Source: an uncultured Bacteroidales bacterium (lineage in GTDB: Bacteria; Bacteroidota; Bacteroidia; Bacteroidales; UBA932). From it: a stretch of DNA of 64,000 nt. Location of the stretch: assembly GCA_900318445.1 (NCBI GenBank), contig ONKO01000001.1, positions 339,116-403,115 of the forward strand. Reading direction: 5' to 3'. A model generated the notes under the pieces. That model was not told the DNA's origin and did not search any database. It saw nothing but the letters and a program-made list of their open reading frames with translations. A program made the translations under genes and the position numbers. This document shows positions 1 to 8,273 of this stretch, in pieces; within the stretch, counting starts at the first letter, position 1, and each line of letters starts with the position of its first letter.

Positions 1-2586
1 GTTCTTGTTGGTAGAGAAGGTGTAGTTGGTGTCCCATGAGAAGATGCCCCAGGTGTGGCTGTAACCGAAGGAAAGCTCGATACCGGTGTTGAGGATGTTA
101 CCCGTCTGGATGAAGGCCGACTCATAACCGGAACCCGAAGACAGGGGAATCTCAAAGGTCTGGTTCTTGGTGTTGGTGTAGTACCAGGTGAGGTCCAGGC
201 TGAAGCCGTCCAGGAACTTGGACTGCAGGCCCACCTCCCAGGAAGTGGTCATCTCCGGCTTCAGGTCCAGCGGATAGTTGGCGTTGGTTGCGTAGGAACC
301 GGTGGTGCTGTTGTAGGAGTGGATAGGGTTGGCGATGAGACGCTCGAAGGCAGAACCTACCTGGGCGAAGGAACCGCGAACCTTGAGGTATTCAATCTGG
401 CGGGGCAGCTGCATAGCCTGCGAGAGGACTACGGAAACACCGGCCGACGGATAGAAGAAGCTGTGCTTGGTGCTCAGCGGGCCGAACAGGGAGGAATCCC
501 AGTCGTTACGGCCGGTGAGGGTGAGATAGTAGGCACCCTTCCAGCCCACCTCGGCCTGTCCATAGACGGACTGGGTCTGGTGACGGCTTTGGCTCTGGCC
601 GGGAGACATGAGGTTCTGGTCCAGCATGTAGAGGTTGAACTTGTTGGCCAGCTTGCCGGCGGCGATGGGGCCGCCCAGGCTGGTGCTGTACCAGTACTGG
701 TCGTTGATGGAAGCGCCCAGCTGTGCGTTCACGGACCACTCTCCGAAGGAGCGGTTGGCGCTCAGGAGTGCATCGGCATAGGTCTGGCGGTCATTGGCCT
801 GACCCTCGCTGTAGGAACCGTTGATGGAACCGCCGGTGAGCTGGGTGTTGGTGGTGGCGAAGTTCTTGGACTCGTCGGTGATCCGGGAATTGTCCACGCG
901 TACGCGGGCGCTGGCGGTGAGCCAGTCCAGGATCTGGTAGGAGAGGGTGCCGCCCAGGACAAAGCGGTTGCGCTTCTGGGTGGTGAGGTTGCGGTAGTTG
1001 ATCCAGTAGGGGTTCTGCATGGTGATGCCGGCATCGCCGGCAGGCCAGTACTGGGTGTGGAGCTGGCGGGTGTTGTCCCAGCGCTCGAACATGCGGATAT
1101 CGGCCCATTCACCGCCGCGGGGGAACAGGTAGGCGCCCACGATGGGGTTGTTGTACAGACCCTGGTTGCGCATGTTGCGGTGGTCCTGCATGATGTACTC
1201 GGCCGATACGTCCAGCGTCATCTTGTCACCGAAGAACTTGGTGGTGTTGCGGAACTTGACGTTGTAGCGGTTGTATGCGCTACCCGGGATGATGGCCTTG
1301 TTGTTGACGGCCGATGCGGAAAGGTATGTCTGGTTCTTGTTGTTACCCGTAGAGAGCGTGAGGGTCTCGGTTCCGGTGAGGCCATACTGGAAGTAGTCGC
1401 TGCGGGGATTGTAGCCGTAGTTGTTGCTCTCCTGGAGCGGAAGGCCCCAGCTGCGGACGATGGAACCCTCGCTGGAGTTGAGGTCGCCGGTTCCGTAACG
1501 GTTCTGGAACTCGGGAAGACGGGCTACGCGGGAGAACTCCGTGTTGGAGGAGAAGGAGATGGTGGTCTTCTCGGCCGAGCCTTTCTTGGTGGTTACCACA
1601 ATGGCGCCGTTGGCAGCGCTGGAGCCGTAGAGGGCGGCAGCGGCTGCACCCGTCAGGACGGAGATGGACTCGATGTCCTCGGGGTTGAGGTCGGCGATGG
1701 GGTCGGTCTGGCCGGAGGAGCCGAATTCGGTTCCGGCGTCCTGTACGGTGGACGTCATGGGAACACCGTCAATCACATAGATGGCGTTGTTGCTCTGCGA
1801 GATGGACTTGGCACCACGCATGACAGCCTTGGTCGCACCACCTACGCCGGCAGAGGAACTGTTGAGTACCAGACCGGCTACCTTACCGTTGAGGGTATTG
1901 ACAAAGTTGGCGTCCTTGGCGGTAAGCAGGTCCTCGGCCTTCACTTCCTGCACGTTGTAGGAAAGGGCTTTCTGCGCACGGCGGATACCCAGGGCGGTGA
2001 CAACCGTACCTTCCAGCATCTCGGCCTCTTCCTTGAGGATGACGCGATAGCTGGCGCGGGCGTCGATGGGAAGGGTGACCGTGGTGTAGCCCAGGCTCGA
2101 AAACTCCAGGGATGCGTTGGCATACTCCACAGGGACGGTAAACTCAAAGCGGCCGTCGATGTCGGCGCTGGCACCGATGGAGGTGCCTTTGATGACGACG
2201 GCACCGCCGATGATGGGCTCACCGGATGCGTCCACGATGAGACCCTTTACGACCTTGGGACCATTCTCCTGCTCCTTGGCCTGGGGCTTCGGAGCAATCA
2301 CGATGGTAGAGCCCTCGATCTGATACGCAACATGGATGGGCGTAAACACGGCGTCCAGCGCCTCATTTACGCTTTTACGTTCCACCTTGGCGGTTACTCG
2401 CTGCCGGGTGTCTACGTTCATGTTGACAAACAGGTAGTTGGTTTGTTGCTTGATGCTCTGGATAGCCGTTTCCACCGTAGCCTCCTTGAGGTCCAGGGAA
2501 ACCAGCTGTCCCTGCGCGCGGAGCGGTCCGGCGCAGAGAGTCAGCAGCAACGCCAGGAAAACCTGGCAGATGACTGTTTTCTTCAT
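1..2586 (-). CDS. SusC/RagA-type TonB-dependent receptor with N-terminal STN domain (partial)
   Basis: The reading frame starts at the ATG at 2586 and stays open to the window edge, so the C-terminal end of the barrel is missing. After a signal peptide ending near ALCAGPLRAQ-like sequence there is an STN domain (about residues 28-75, with motifs such as LDLKEATVETAI and NEALDAVF), a carboxypeptidase-regulatory-like domain, the SusC linker (VVTALGIRRAQKALSY), the plug with VIDGVPM and the AAALYGSSAANGAI signature, and barrel sequence after it. STN domains mark receptors that signal to a FecR/ECF sigma pair. The fecR gene lies 40 bases upstream on the same strand, so the two are probably co-transcribed. 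The substrate is unknown; a SusD partner would lie outside the window. Confidence 0.9.
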   Translation of the reverse strand, partial: MKKTVICQVFLALLLTLCAGPLRAQGQLVSLDLKEATVETAIQSIKQQTNYLFVNMNVDTRQRVTAKVERKSVNEALDAVFTPIHVAYQIEGSTIVIAPKPQAKEQENGPKVVKGLIVDASGEPIIGGAVVIKGTSIGASADIDGRFEFTVPVEYANASLEFSSLGYTTVTLPIDARASYRVILKEEAEMLEGTVVTALGIRRAQKALSYNVQEVKAEDLLTAKDANFVNTLNGKVAGLVLNSSSAGVGGATKAVMRGAKSISQSNNAIYVIDGVPMTSTVQDAGTEFGSSGQTDPIADLNPEDIESISVLTGAAAAALYGSSAANGAIVVTTKKGSAEKTTISFSSNTEFSRVARLPEFQNRYGTGDLNSSEGSIVRSWGLPLQESNNYGYNPRSDYFQYGLTGTETLTLSTGNNKNQTYLSASAVNNKAIIPGSAYNRYNVKFRNTTKFFGDKMTLDVSAEYIMQDHRNMRNQGLYNNPIVGAYLFPRGGEWADIRMFERWDNTRQLHTQYWPAGDAGITMQNPYWINYRNLTTQKRNRFVLGGTLSYQILDWLTASARVRVDNSRITDESKNFATTNTQLTGGSINGSYSEGQANDRQTYADALLSANRSFGEWSVNAQLGASINDQYWYSTSLGGPIAAGKLANKFNLYMLDQNLMSPGQSQSRHQTQSVYGQAEVGWKGAYYLTLTGRNDWDSSLFGPLSTKHSFFYPSAGVSVVLSQAMQLPRQIEYLKVRGSFAQVGSAFERLIANPIHSYNSTTGSYATNANYPLDLKPEMTTSWEVGLQSKFLDGFSLDLTWYYTNTKNQTFEIPLSSGSGYESAFIQTGNILNTGIELSFGYSHTWGIFSWDTNYTFSTNKN

Positions 2587-2626
2587 GATTTTTTTGGGGG
2601 TTAGTGTATAATATTGGTTATGGGGA

Positions 2627-3559
2627 TTATCGGATGATTACCGTCCCTTCATAAATCTCATACTCGAAATCAATGACGTGCTGGAGCACTTTCAGGGCGT
2701 GGTCGATACCCTCGGAAATGCGGATTTCTCCGCTGAGCCCGTGGATGGACGGATTGGCGGTGGTGACAATCTGTACTCCGTAGACCCGCTCGAACGTATT
2801 CATCAGGTCCTTGAAGTCCTTCGCTTCCAGGCTCACGAGGCCGTCCAGCCAGCCAAGGGAACGGGAGAAGTCGGCGGCCGACCGCTGCAGGCGTCCGCCC
2901 GAGAGGGTTACCATGTCTCCGGGTTTCATGAGCTGGACGTCCGAAGGATCGCTGGCGCTGGTCACCTGGACGCTGCCTTCCATCAGGATGGTCTCGAAGC
3001 GCTCCTCTTCCTCACAGGCGACAACGTCAAAGGTGGTTCCCAGCACTTTGACGTCGGCGGCATAGGTGGACACCACAAACGGGTGGCGCTCGTCATGGTT
3101 TACTTTCAGAAGGGCCTCGCCTTCAATACGGACGCGGCGTTCGCGGCCCTTGAAGGTGGTGGGATACTCGATGCGGGAGCCTGAGTTGAGGGTGACGACG
3201 GTGCCGTCGGAGAGTTCGATGTCGGCCCGCTGTCCCGGCTGGGTCTGGAGGGCCATCATCTCATGGGAAAGTGATTCCGTGGTAAAGTACCGGACTCCGA
3301 GGCCCGTCAGGACCATGGCTGCGGCGAGGATGGCTGCGTAGGAGAGCTTCCGGCCCCAGTAGCGGAGACGGTAAACGAGCGCCTTTCTGGCGGCGGGTTT
3401 GCGGGATCCGCCGTAAAGCACCATTCCTTCGTAGATGAAATGGGCCTGCTCGAATTCCCGCTGGGCGTCCTCCCCGCTAAGGAGCCATGCTCCAATCTGG
3501 CGCTGCTCCTCGGCCGAAGCTTCACCCCTGAAGTATCTGAAAAGAATTTCCTGTGTCAT
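2627..3559 (-). CDS. FecR-family anti-sigma factor
   Basis: This 310-residue protein has the usual FecR layout: a cytoplasmic anti-sigma helical region (residues 1-50, with RYFRGEASAEEQ), one membrane segment (about 72-90), a periplasmic FecR domain (about 105-200, with LSDGTVVTLNSGS and VLGTTFDV) and a C-terminal DUF4974 domain that contacts the receptor STN domain (about 240-310). It would relay occupancy of the downstream STN-type SusC to an ECF sigma factor. No sigma factor gene lies next to it: the upstream neighbour is a divergent AraC-type regulator. The sigma partner must be elsewhere or has been lost. Confidence 0.92.
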   Translation of the reverse strand: MTQEILFRYFRGEASAEEQRQIGAWLLSGEDAQREFEQAHFIYEGMVLYGGSRKPAARKALVYRLRYWGRKLSYAAILAAAMVLTGLGVRYFTTESLSHEMMALQTQPGQRADIELSDGTVVTLNSGSRIEYPTTFKGRERRVRIEGEALLKVNHDERHPFVVSTYAADVKVLGTTFDVVACEEEERFETILMEGSVQVTSASDPSDVQLMKPGDMVTLSGGRLQRSAADFSRSLGWLDGLVSLEAKDFKDLMNTFERVYGVQIVTTANPSIHGLSGEIRISEGIDHALKVLQHVIDFEYEIYEGTVIIR

Positions 3560-3639
3560 ACATTATGCGTAACACATATATGTCGGAGCTGAGAAGAGGT
3601 GTTTACCGAAAAAAAAGTATAATTTTGGATAAAAATATG

Positions 3640-3647
3640 TAAATTTG
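3640..3647 (+). promoter_or_regulatory. -7 box (TAAATTTG) of the AraC-type regulator gene
   Basis: The sequence matches the Bacteroidetes -7 consensus TAnnTTTG. No clear -33 TTTG at 19-21 bases was found. Its position favours the ATG at 3672 over the upstream in-frame TTG at 3645, which overlaps the box. Confidence 0.5.
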
Positions 3648-3671
3648 TTTTGTCAAATCAAAAAGAAAGGA

Positions 3672-4823
3672 ATGAGGTATCTGACCAAATATACTGAAGA
3701 AGTACGTTTTTTCTTGATTCTTTCCGCGCTTGTGGTCTTGAGCGTCTGGCTGTCCGGATACATCCCTTCTGCCCTTTTTGACAACGTCCTGAGTCCTTCC
3801 ATGCTTGCCTGCTCCATCACGGTGTCACTGGCTGGCGCCTGGATGGTGCTCCGGCATTCGGAAGGCCTTCGTGCCAGAAAGCTGTGGGGCATTTCCATCC
3901 TTATCTGGGGCCTTGCCGACGCCGTCTATCTGCTGTCGTGGAAACTGATGCCCCACCCTGCAATGAATATGGGCGCACCCCAGCTCACCACCGGCGAAAT
4001 CCTTATCGGCAATGTACTGGGCTGGCTCATGATGCTCTATCCCACCGAGGCCCTTCGGCCGGGCTGGATTAACCTCAGGCACGCCGCCGAGCAGCTGGCC
4101 CCCATGTTTGCCCTGGCCGTGCTGGACTATCTGGTCCCTGTCAACCTTCAGCCCGTCATTTCCCTCTATCCGTTCTTCCTCGTGATCTTGCTCCTCACGC
4201 ACGTGCGCAAGTACAGGATGTGGTGTGAAGAGAACTTCTCTTCCCTGGACGACATCGATGTCCGCTGGATTATCCGTTATCTGGCCATGGTATTCCTCAC
4301 GGGGCTGGTATTTTTCATCATGTGCTTCCGCCAGGGTCATACCCGCGGGTTTACGCAGCTGTGGCTTACCATCTATATGATTACCTACGGAACCGAGCAA
4401 ATCATCTTCCGCCGGGATCCTTGGGAACTCCTGCGCCGGGAAGAGAGCAAGAAAGCTCCTGTGGAGGAGCCGGAGAAACTCCAGCCGGACTCCGCCTACC
4501 GCAAGGCCCTGGACGAATGGATGGTGAAGGATAAGCCCTACCTCAATCCGGACTTCAAGCTGCTGGACCTGCAAAACGTACTGCCCATGAACCGCACCTA
4601 CCTCTCGCAGTTCATCCACTCGGAATACGGCTGTAGTTTCTACCAGTTCGTGAACCGTTTACGTATTGATGAGGCCAAGCAGCTCAAGCTCAAGCACCCC
4701 GACATGAAGCTCTCGGACATAGCGCTCCGCTGCGGGTTCTCTTCCCCTTCCGTCTTCTCCCGCACATTCACGGCCATTACGGGCCTTACTCCGCGTGAGT
4801 GGGCTCGTGAGGAGCTGGAGTAG
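3672..4823 (+). CDS. Membrane-anchored AraC-family transcriptional regulator
   Basis: A protein of 383 residues from the ATG at 3672. The N-terminal two thirds hold several hydrophobic segments (for example FFLILSALVVLSVWLSGYI and a stretch near WIIRYLAMVFLTGLVFFIM), so it sits in the inner membrane. The last 110 or so residues are an AraC-type double helix-turn-helix (LDLQNVLPMNRTYLSQFIH and LSDIALRCGFSSPSVFSRTF). It probably senses a membrane or envelope signal directly, without phosphorelay. The gene converges on the hybrid sensor gene and their ends overlap by 38 bases (4786-4823). It is divergent from fecR. The target is unknown; the neighbouring receptor and PUL are candidates by position only. 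Confidence 0.85.
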   Translation: MRYLTKYTEEVRFFLILSALVVLSVWLSGYIPSALFDNVLSPSMLACSITVSLAGAWMVLRHSEGLRARKLWGISILIWGLADAVYLLSWKLMPHPAMNMGAPQLTTGEILIGNVLGWLMMLYPTEALRPGWINLRHAAEQLAPMFALAVLDYLVPVNLQPVISLYPFFLVILLLTHVRKYRMWCEENFSSLDDIDVRWIIRYLAMVFLTGLVFFIMCFRQGHTRGFTQLWLTIYMITYGTEQIIFRRDPWELLRREESKKAPVEEPEKLQPDSAYRKALDEWMVKDKPYLNPDFKLLDLQNVLPMNRTYLSQFIHSEYGCSFYQFVNRLRIDEAKQLKLKHPDMKLSDIALRCGFSSPSVFSRTFTAITGLTPREWAREELE

Positions 4824-7800
4824 GATTCTTGCGATAGGCTCCCGGGTTCGTTCCTGTCGCCTGCTTGAAGCGCGTGCTGAAGTAGCGGGGGCTGGTGAAG
4901 CCCAGGGCATCGGCAATCTCCGATATTCCCATTTCGGTCGAGGTAAGCAGCGCGCAGGCTTTCCGCATCTTGATACTCTCGATATACTGGGCCACACCCA
5001 TGCCGGTGATGGCCTTTACCTTATTATATAGGGAAGCGCGGCTCATGGCCATCTCGGCGGCAATGGCGTTCACATCCATCTCGGGTACGTCCAGGTGCGC
5101 CTCGATGAACTGGTTGAGGTGCTGCAGGAAGGCTTCGTCGGCTTTGGTGAAAGTGATTTCTTCCGGGCTCGGAGCCTGCTCCTGGGGCGAGAGGAAGCGG
5201 GTGCGCATCTTTTCGCGGGCCTGCATAAGATTGCCAATTACCTGCAGAAGGAGCGCCGTATCAAAGGGCTTGGCCAGGTAGGAGTCGGCGCCGGCCTTGT
5301 AACCGGTGAGGACGCTGGCGGCATCGGCCCGGGCCGTGAGCAGGATGAGCGGTATGTGGCTGATACTCAGGTCTTGTTTTACCTGCCGGCACAGCTCAAA
5401 GCCGTCCATCCGGGGCATCATCACGTCGCTCACCACTACGTCGGGCTGCCAGTCGCGGATGACTTCCAGGCCTGCCTCTCCGTCGCAGGCCGTGCGGACC
5501 TCCTTGCAATAGGGCGTCAGCTCCGTAATGAGCAGATCCCGCAGCTCGGGATTGTCTTCCACGCAGAGAATGCGGTACGGCTTGAGGTTGACTTCCGGCA
5601 TACCTTCATCGGGCAGGCTCACCAGATGGTTCTCTTCCAGGGCCTTGCTCCAGGCCGGGAAATTCTCCCGGTCCAGCACCATGTCGGTGATGCTCTTCAT
5701 CTTCTCGACATTCCGGAAAACACCCTCCAGCGAGGGGTCTTTCGAAACAAAACGCTTGAGGGGCGCGTAGATGAGCGTGAGCGGTGTACGGATCTCATGG
5801 CTGATCTGTGTGAGGAACCGGACCCGTTCCTGGGCATAGCGTTCCCGCTGGCGCACAATCAGGTACATCAGGAGAAAAGCCAGGAGTCCCATGACCATCA
5901 GGGTCATTCCCGTGAGGAACCACCAGGTGCGGTACCAGGGCTCGGGTACGCGGAAGCTGAGCATATCGGCCTCCGGTCCCCACTGTCCGTCCGTGCTCAG
6001 GTACGACGCCCGCAGCTTGTAGCGTCCCGGGGCCAGCATGCCCACGGGGAAGGTGTCCTCGTAGGACACGGTGACGCGCGAGCCGCGCCCTTCCAGCGAA
6101 TACCGGATGGGACGCCGGCTGAAGGGGTCGGTGCCCGGAACATTCACCGTAATGTCAAAGGTCTTGTAGTCCCGGGGCAGGGTGAGCGCCTTGCCCGAGG
6201 GAAGGACGCGGTGCCCGTCCAGCGCGGCCTCGTAGAACTCGGGAATGAGCATGGGCCCCGACGAGAGCGTGCGGGAACTGCCATACAGGGCCACCAGGCC
6301 GCCCAGCCCTCCGAAATAGAGCGGGTAGGAGCCCGTGGCCGATGTGGCCGAGCACAGGATTTCCTGCGGGGAGAATCCTTCGCTCTCGTCCATCGTCTCC
6401 ATGCGCTGGCGCGCCCAGTCGTAGCAGAACAGGCCGTGGTCTGCGGTAATCCACAGGAGATTGTCGGCCGATGCCTGCAGCTGCGTAACCCGGTTGAACA
6501 TGGGGGTTTCCACCGCGGTGGCGCTGTCGCTGCCGTCCCGTACGTATTTGATGCCGTAGTCGGTCCCGATCCAGATATAGTCGTGGGCGCGGGCCGCCGC
6601 ATTGATAAAGTGCGAATCGTGAACGGTGTAGAGCGCATCGGCCGTCATGCGGCCGGCGCTGAGCCGCAGCACCTGGCGGTAGGAAAAGGCCAGAAGGCCT
6701 CCTTCCCCGTCGGCCCAGAATTCCTGCAGGCCCTGCAGCTCCTCCTGGACGGGAAAACGGTAAAAGCGCCGGGTGGAGAGCTGGTAGCAGTAGGTGGAGG
6801 CGCCAAAAATGTAGATGTAGTCTCCCGACCGGGCCAGCGAAGGCGTGTATCCCGACTGAATCTCTTTCCCGTCATTCTCCCGGTCCATGATGTAAAAGCG
6901 CGTTTTTTTGCCGCTGGCGGGATCGTAAACGTAAAGTCCCCCGCTGAACGCGGAAAGAAGCAGCTTCCCGTCGGAGAAAGGACAGAGGGAAGAGACAATT
7001 TCCGTGGAAAATCCTTTGGCCGGGCCGATGGTGCCGTCATCGGGCCGGTACACGTTGAGGCCGCCGCCGTCCGTGGCCAGCCAGACGCGGCCGTCCGCAT
7101 CCAGGCACAGGTCGTTGATGACATTCTCCGACAGGCCGTCTGTCTCCCGGAAGCTGCCGATGGCCGTCTCCCGCAGGCAGAACAGGCCGTGGTGCACGCT
7201 TCCGGCCCAGATGCTGCCGTCGGTACCCACGTGCAGGAAGGTAAAGGAACTGGAAGGGAAACTGTGCTCCGGAAGCCCCAGAAGGGCCGGGAGCGTCTGG
7301 ATGCTGCCGTCGGAAGGGTTCAGCGCGCAGATGCCGCCGCCGTCGGTGCCCAGGAGAATATGGTCCCGGAAAGGAGCCATGGACAGCACAATGTCGAAGG
7401 TGAGTCCCGAATGGGCCGCATCCCAGTGGGCAAGGATTTCTCCCGTCCCGGGATTCACCTGGTAAACGCCCTGCCGGTAGGAGGACAGATACAGCAGACC
7501 GTCCTTGAGAATGCTCTGGAGAATCATCTGGCCGGGGGCCTCCATTGCAAGAGGCACCGGCTGCCAGCTGCTGCTTCCCGGATCGTAGAGATAGAGCCCG
7601 TGGGAGCGGCTCACCAGCAGCAGCTTTCCATCGGCCCCGGGATAGATGGCCAGGATGACGGGAACCGCTTCCTCGGGGAGCTTCCGCTCATAGGTGCCAT
7701 CGGCCTTGTTAAAGAGGAGCAGGCCTTCGTATCCTCCGAAGCAGATGGTCTCCGGCGTTTCGAAGGCGCAGAGGACGGCCTCGGTCCGGGTGCGGACGAA

Positions 7801-8142
7801 CGCGTCTTCGGACTCCGAGTAGAGGGAGAGTCCCAGGTCGGTGGAAACCCACAGTCTTTCCTGAGAGTCCATGTAGAGGAAACCCACCTGGTTGCCGGTA
7901 ATGGTGGGAGAGGGGCCGTTGTCGTCTATATAGCGTTTGATATGTCCGTTCCGGTAGCGGTTGAGCCCGAAACGGGTGCCAATCCAGATATTGCCGTGGT
8001 TGTCGGGAACCACCGTGCTCACCGTAGGTTGGGAAAGTCCTTCCCCGATACCAATCTGTTTCTGGTGATAATGGGCCTGGACGCTTGTAGAAAGCAGAAA
8101 CAGGAGCGCCAGGCAGCATCCCCTCAGTAGTCTCCCGTGCAT
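4786..8142 (-). CDS. Hybrid two-component system (HTCS) regulator lacking the HATPase domain
   Basis: A protein of 1118 residues starting at the ATG at 8142, where a signal peptide (MHGRLLRGCCLALLFLL...) begins. It has periplasmic two-component propeller repeats, a Y_Y_Y domain, a membrane segment (about 735-757), a HisKA helix with H-box SHEIRTPL (His782), a receiver with phosphoacceptor Asp906 (VVVSDVMMPRMDGFE), and a C-terminal AraC domain. Between the HisKA helix and the receiver only about 50 residues remain, and no N, G1, F or G2 boxes of a HATPase_c domain can be found. Family members normally have about 120-150 residues there. The frame is intact, so this is an in-frame loss and not a frameshift. 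It is divergent from the SusC/SusD/GH16 locus it presumably controls. Confidence 0.9.
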   Translation of the reverse strand: MHGRLLRGCCLALLFLLSTSVQAHYHQKQIGIGEGLSQPTVSTVVPDNHGNIWIGTRFGLNRYRNGHIKRYIDDNGPSPTITGNQVGFLYMDSQERLWVSTDLGLSLYSESEDAFVRTRTEAVLCAFETPETICFGGYEGLLLFNKADGTYERKLPEEAVPVILAIYPGADGKLLLVSRSHGLYLYDPGSSSWQPVPLAMEAPGQMILQSILKDGLLYLSSYRQGVYQVNPGTGEILAHWDAAHSGLTFDIVLSMAPFRDHILLGTDGGGICALNPSDGSIQTLPALLGLPEHSFPSSSFTFLHVGTDGSIWAGSVHHGLFCLRETAIGSFRETDGLSENVINDLCLDADGRVWLATDGGGLNVYRPDDGTIGPAKGFSTEIVSSLCPFSDGKLLLSAFSGGLYVYDPASGKKTRFYIMDRENDGKEIQSGYTPSLARSGDYIYIFGASTYCYQLSTRRFYRFPVQEELQGLQEFWADGEGGLLAFSYRQVLRLSAGRMTADALYTVHDSHFINAAARAHDYIWIGTDYGIKYVRDGSDSATAVETPMFNRVTQLQASADNLLWITADHGLFCYDWARQRMETMDESEGFSPQEILCSATSATGSYPLYFGGLGGLVALYGSSRTLSSGPMLIPEFYEAALDGHRVLPSGKALTLPRDYKTFDITVNVPGTDPFSRRPIRYSLEGRGSRVTVSYEDTFPVGMLAPGRYKLRASYLSTDGQWGPEADMLSFRVPEPWYRTWWFLTGMTLMVMGLLAFLLMYLIVRQRERYAQERVRFLTQISHEIRTPLTLIYAPLKRFVSKDPSLEGVFRNVEKMKSITDMVLDRENFPAWSKALEENHLVSLPDEGMPEVNLKPYRILCVEDNPELRDLLITELTPYCKEVRTACDGEAGLEVIRDWQPDVVVSDVMMPRMDGFELCRQVKQDLSISHIPLILLTARADAASVLTGYKAGADSYLAKPFDTALLLQVIGNLMQAREKMRTRFLSPQEQAPSPEEITFTKADEAFLQHLNQFIEAHLDVPEMDVNAIAAEMAMSRASLYNKVKAITGMGVAQYIESIKMRKACALLTSTEMGISEIADALGFTSPRYFSTRFKQATGTNPGAYRKNPTPAPHEPTHAE

Positions 8143-8162
8143 AAAAACCGATGTTTTTTTTG

Positions 8163-8170
8163 CAAATATA
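8163..8170 (-). promoter_or_regulatory. -7 box (TATATTTG) of the hybrid sensor gene
   Basis: Matches TAnnTTTG on the minus strand, 20 bases upstream of the ATG at 8142. The nearest TTTG (8194-8197) is 23 bases away, slightly long for a -33 box. Confidence 0.45.
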
Positions 8171-8226
8171 TACAAAAACTGAGTTATTTTAGACAAAATG
8201 GGCACGTGTTTCCGGGCTGCGAGGGA

Positions 8227-8234
8227 TAACTTTG
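8227..8234 (+). promoter_or_regulatory. -7 box (TAACTTTG) of the PUL operon
   Basis: Matches TAnnTTTG and leaves a leader of about 35 bases before the susC ATG at 8274. No good -33 box is visible, as expected for a promoter that depends on an activator such as the divergent hybrid regulator. Confidence 0.45.
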
Positions 8235-8273
8235 CTGCCAGACACAACCAATACTTAACAACACAAAAATACC

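Noticed and set aside
55-2604. An 849-codon open frame on the plus strand
   Set aside because: It is antisense to a clear STN-type SusC receptor. The residue make-up (very Val/Gly-rich) is that of a shadow frame.
5095-8130. A 1011-codon open frame on the plus strand
   Set aside because: It is antisense to the hybrid sensor, whose propeller, H-box, receiver and AraC motifs are all recognisable on the minus strand.
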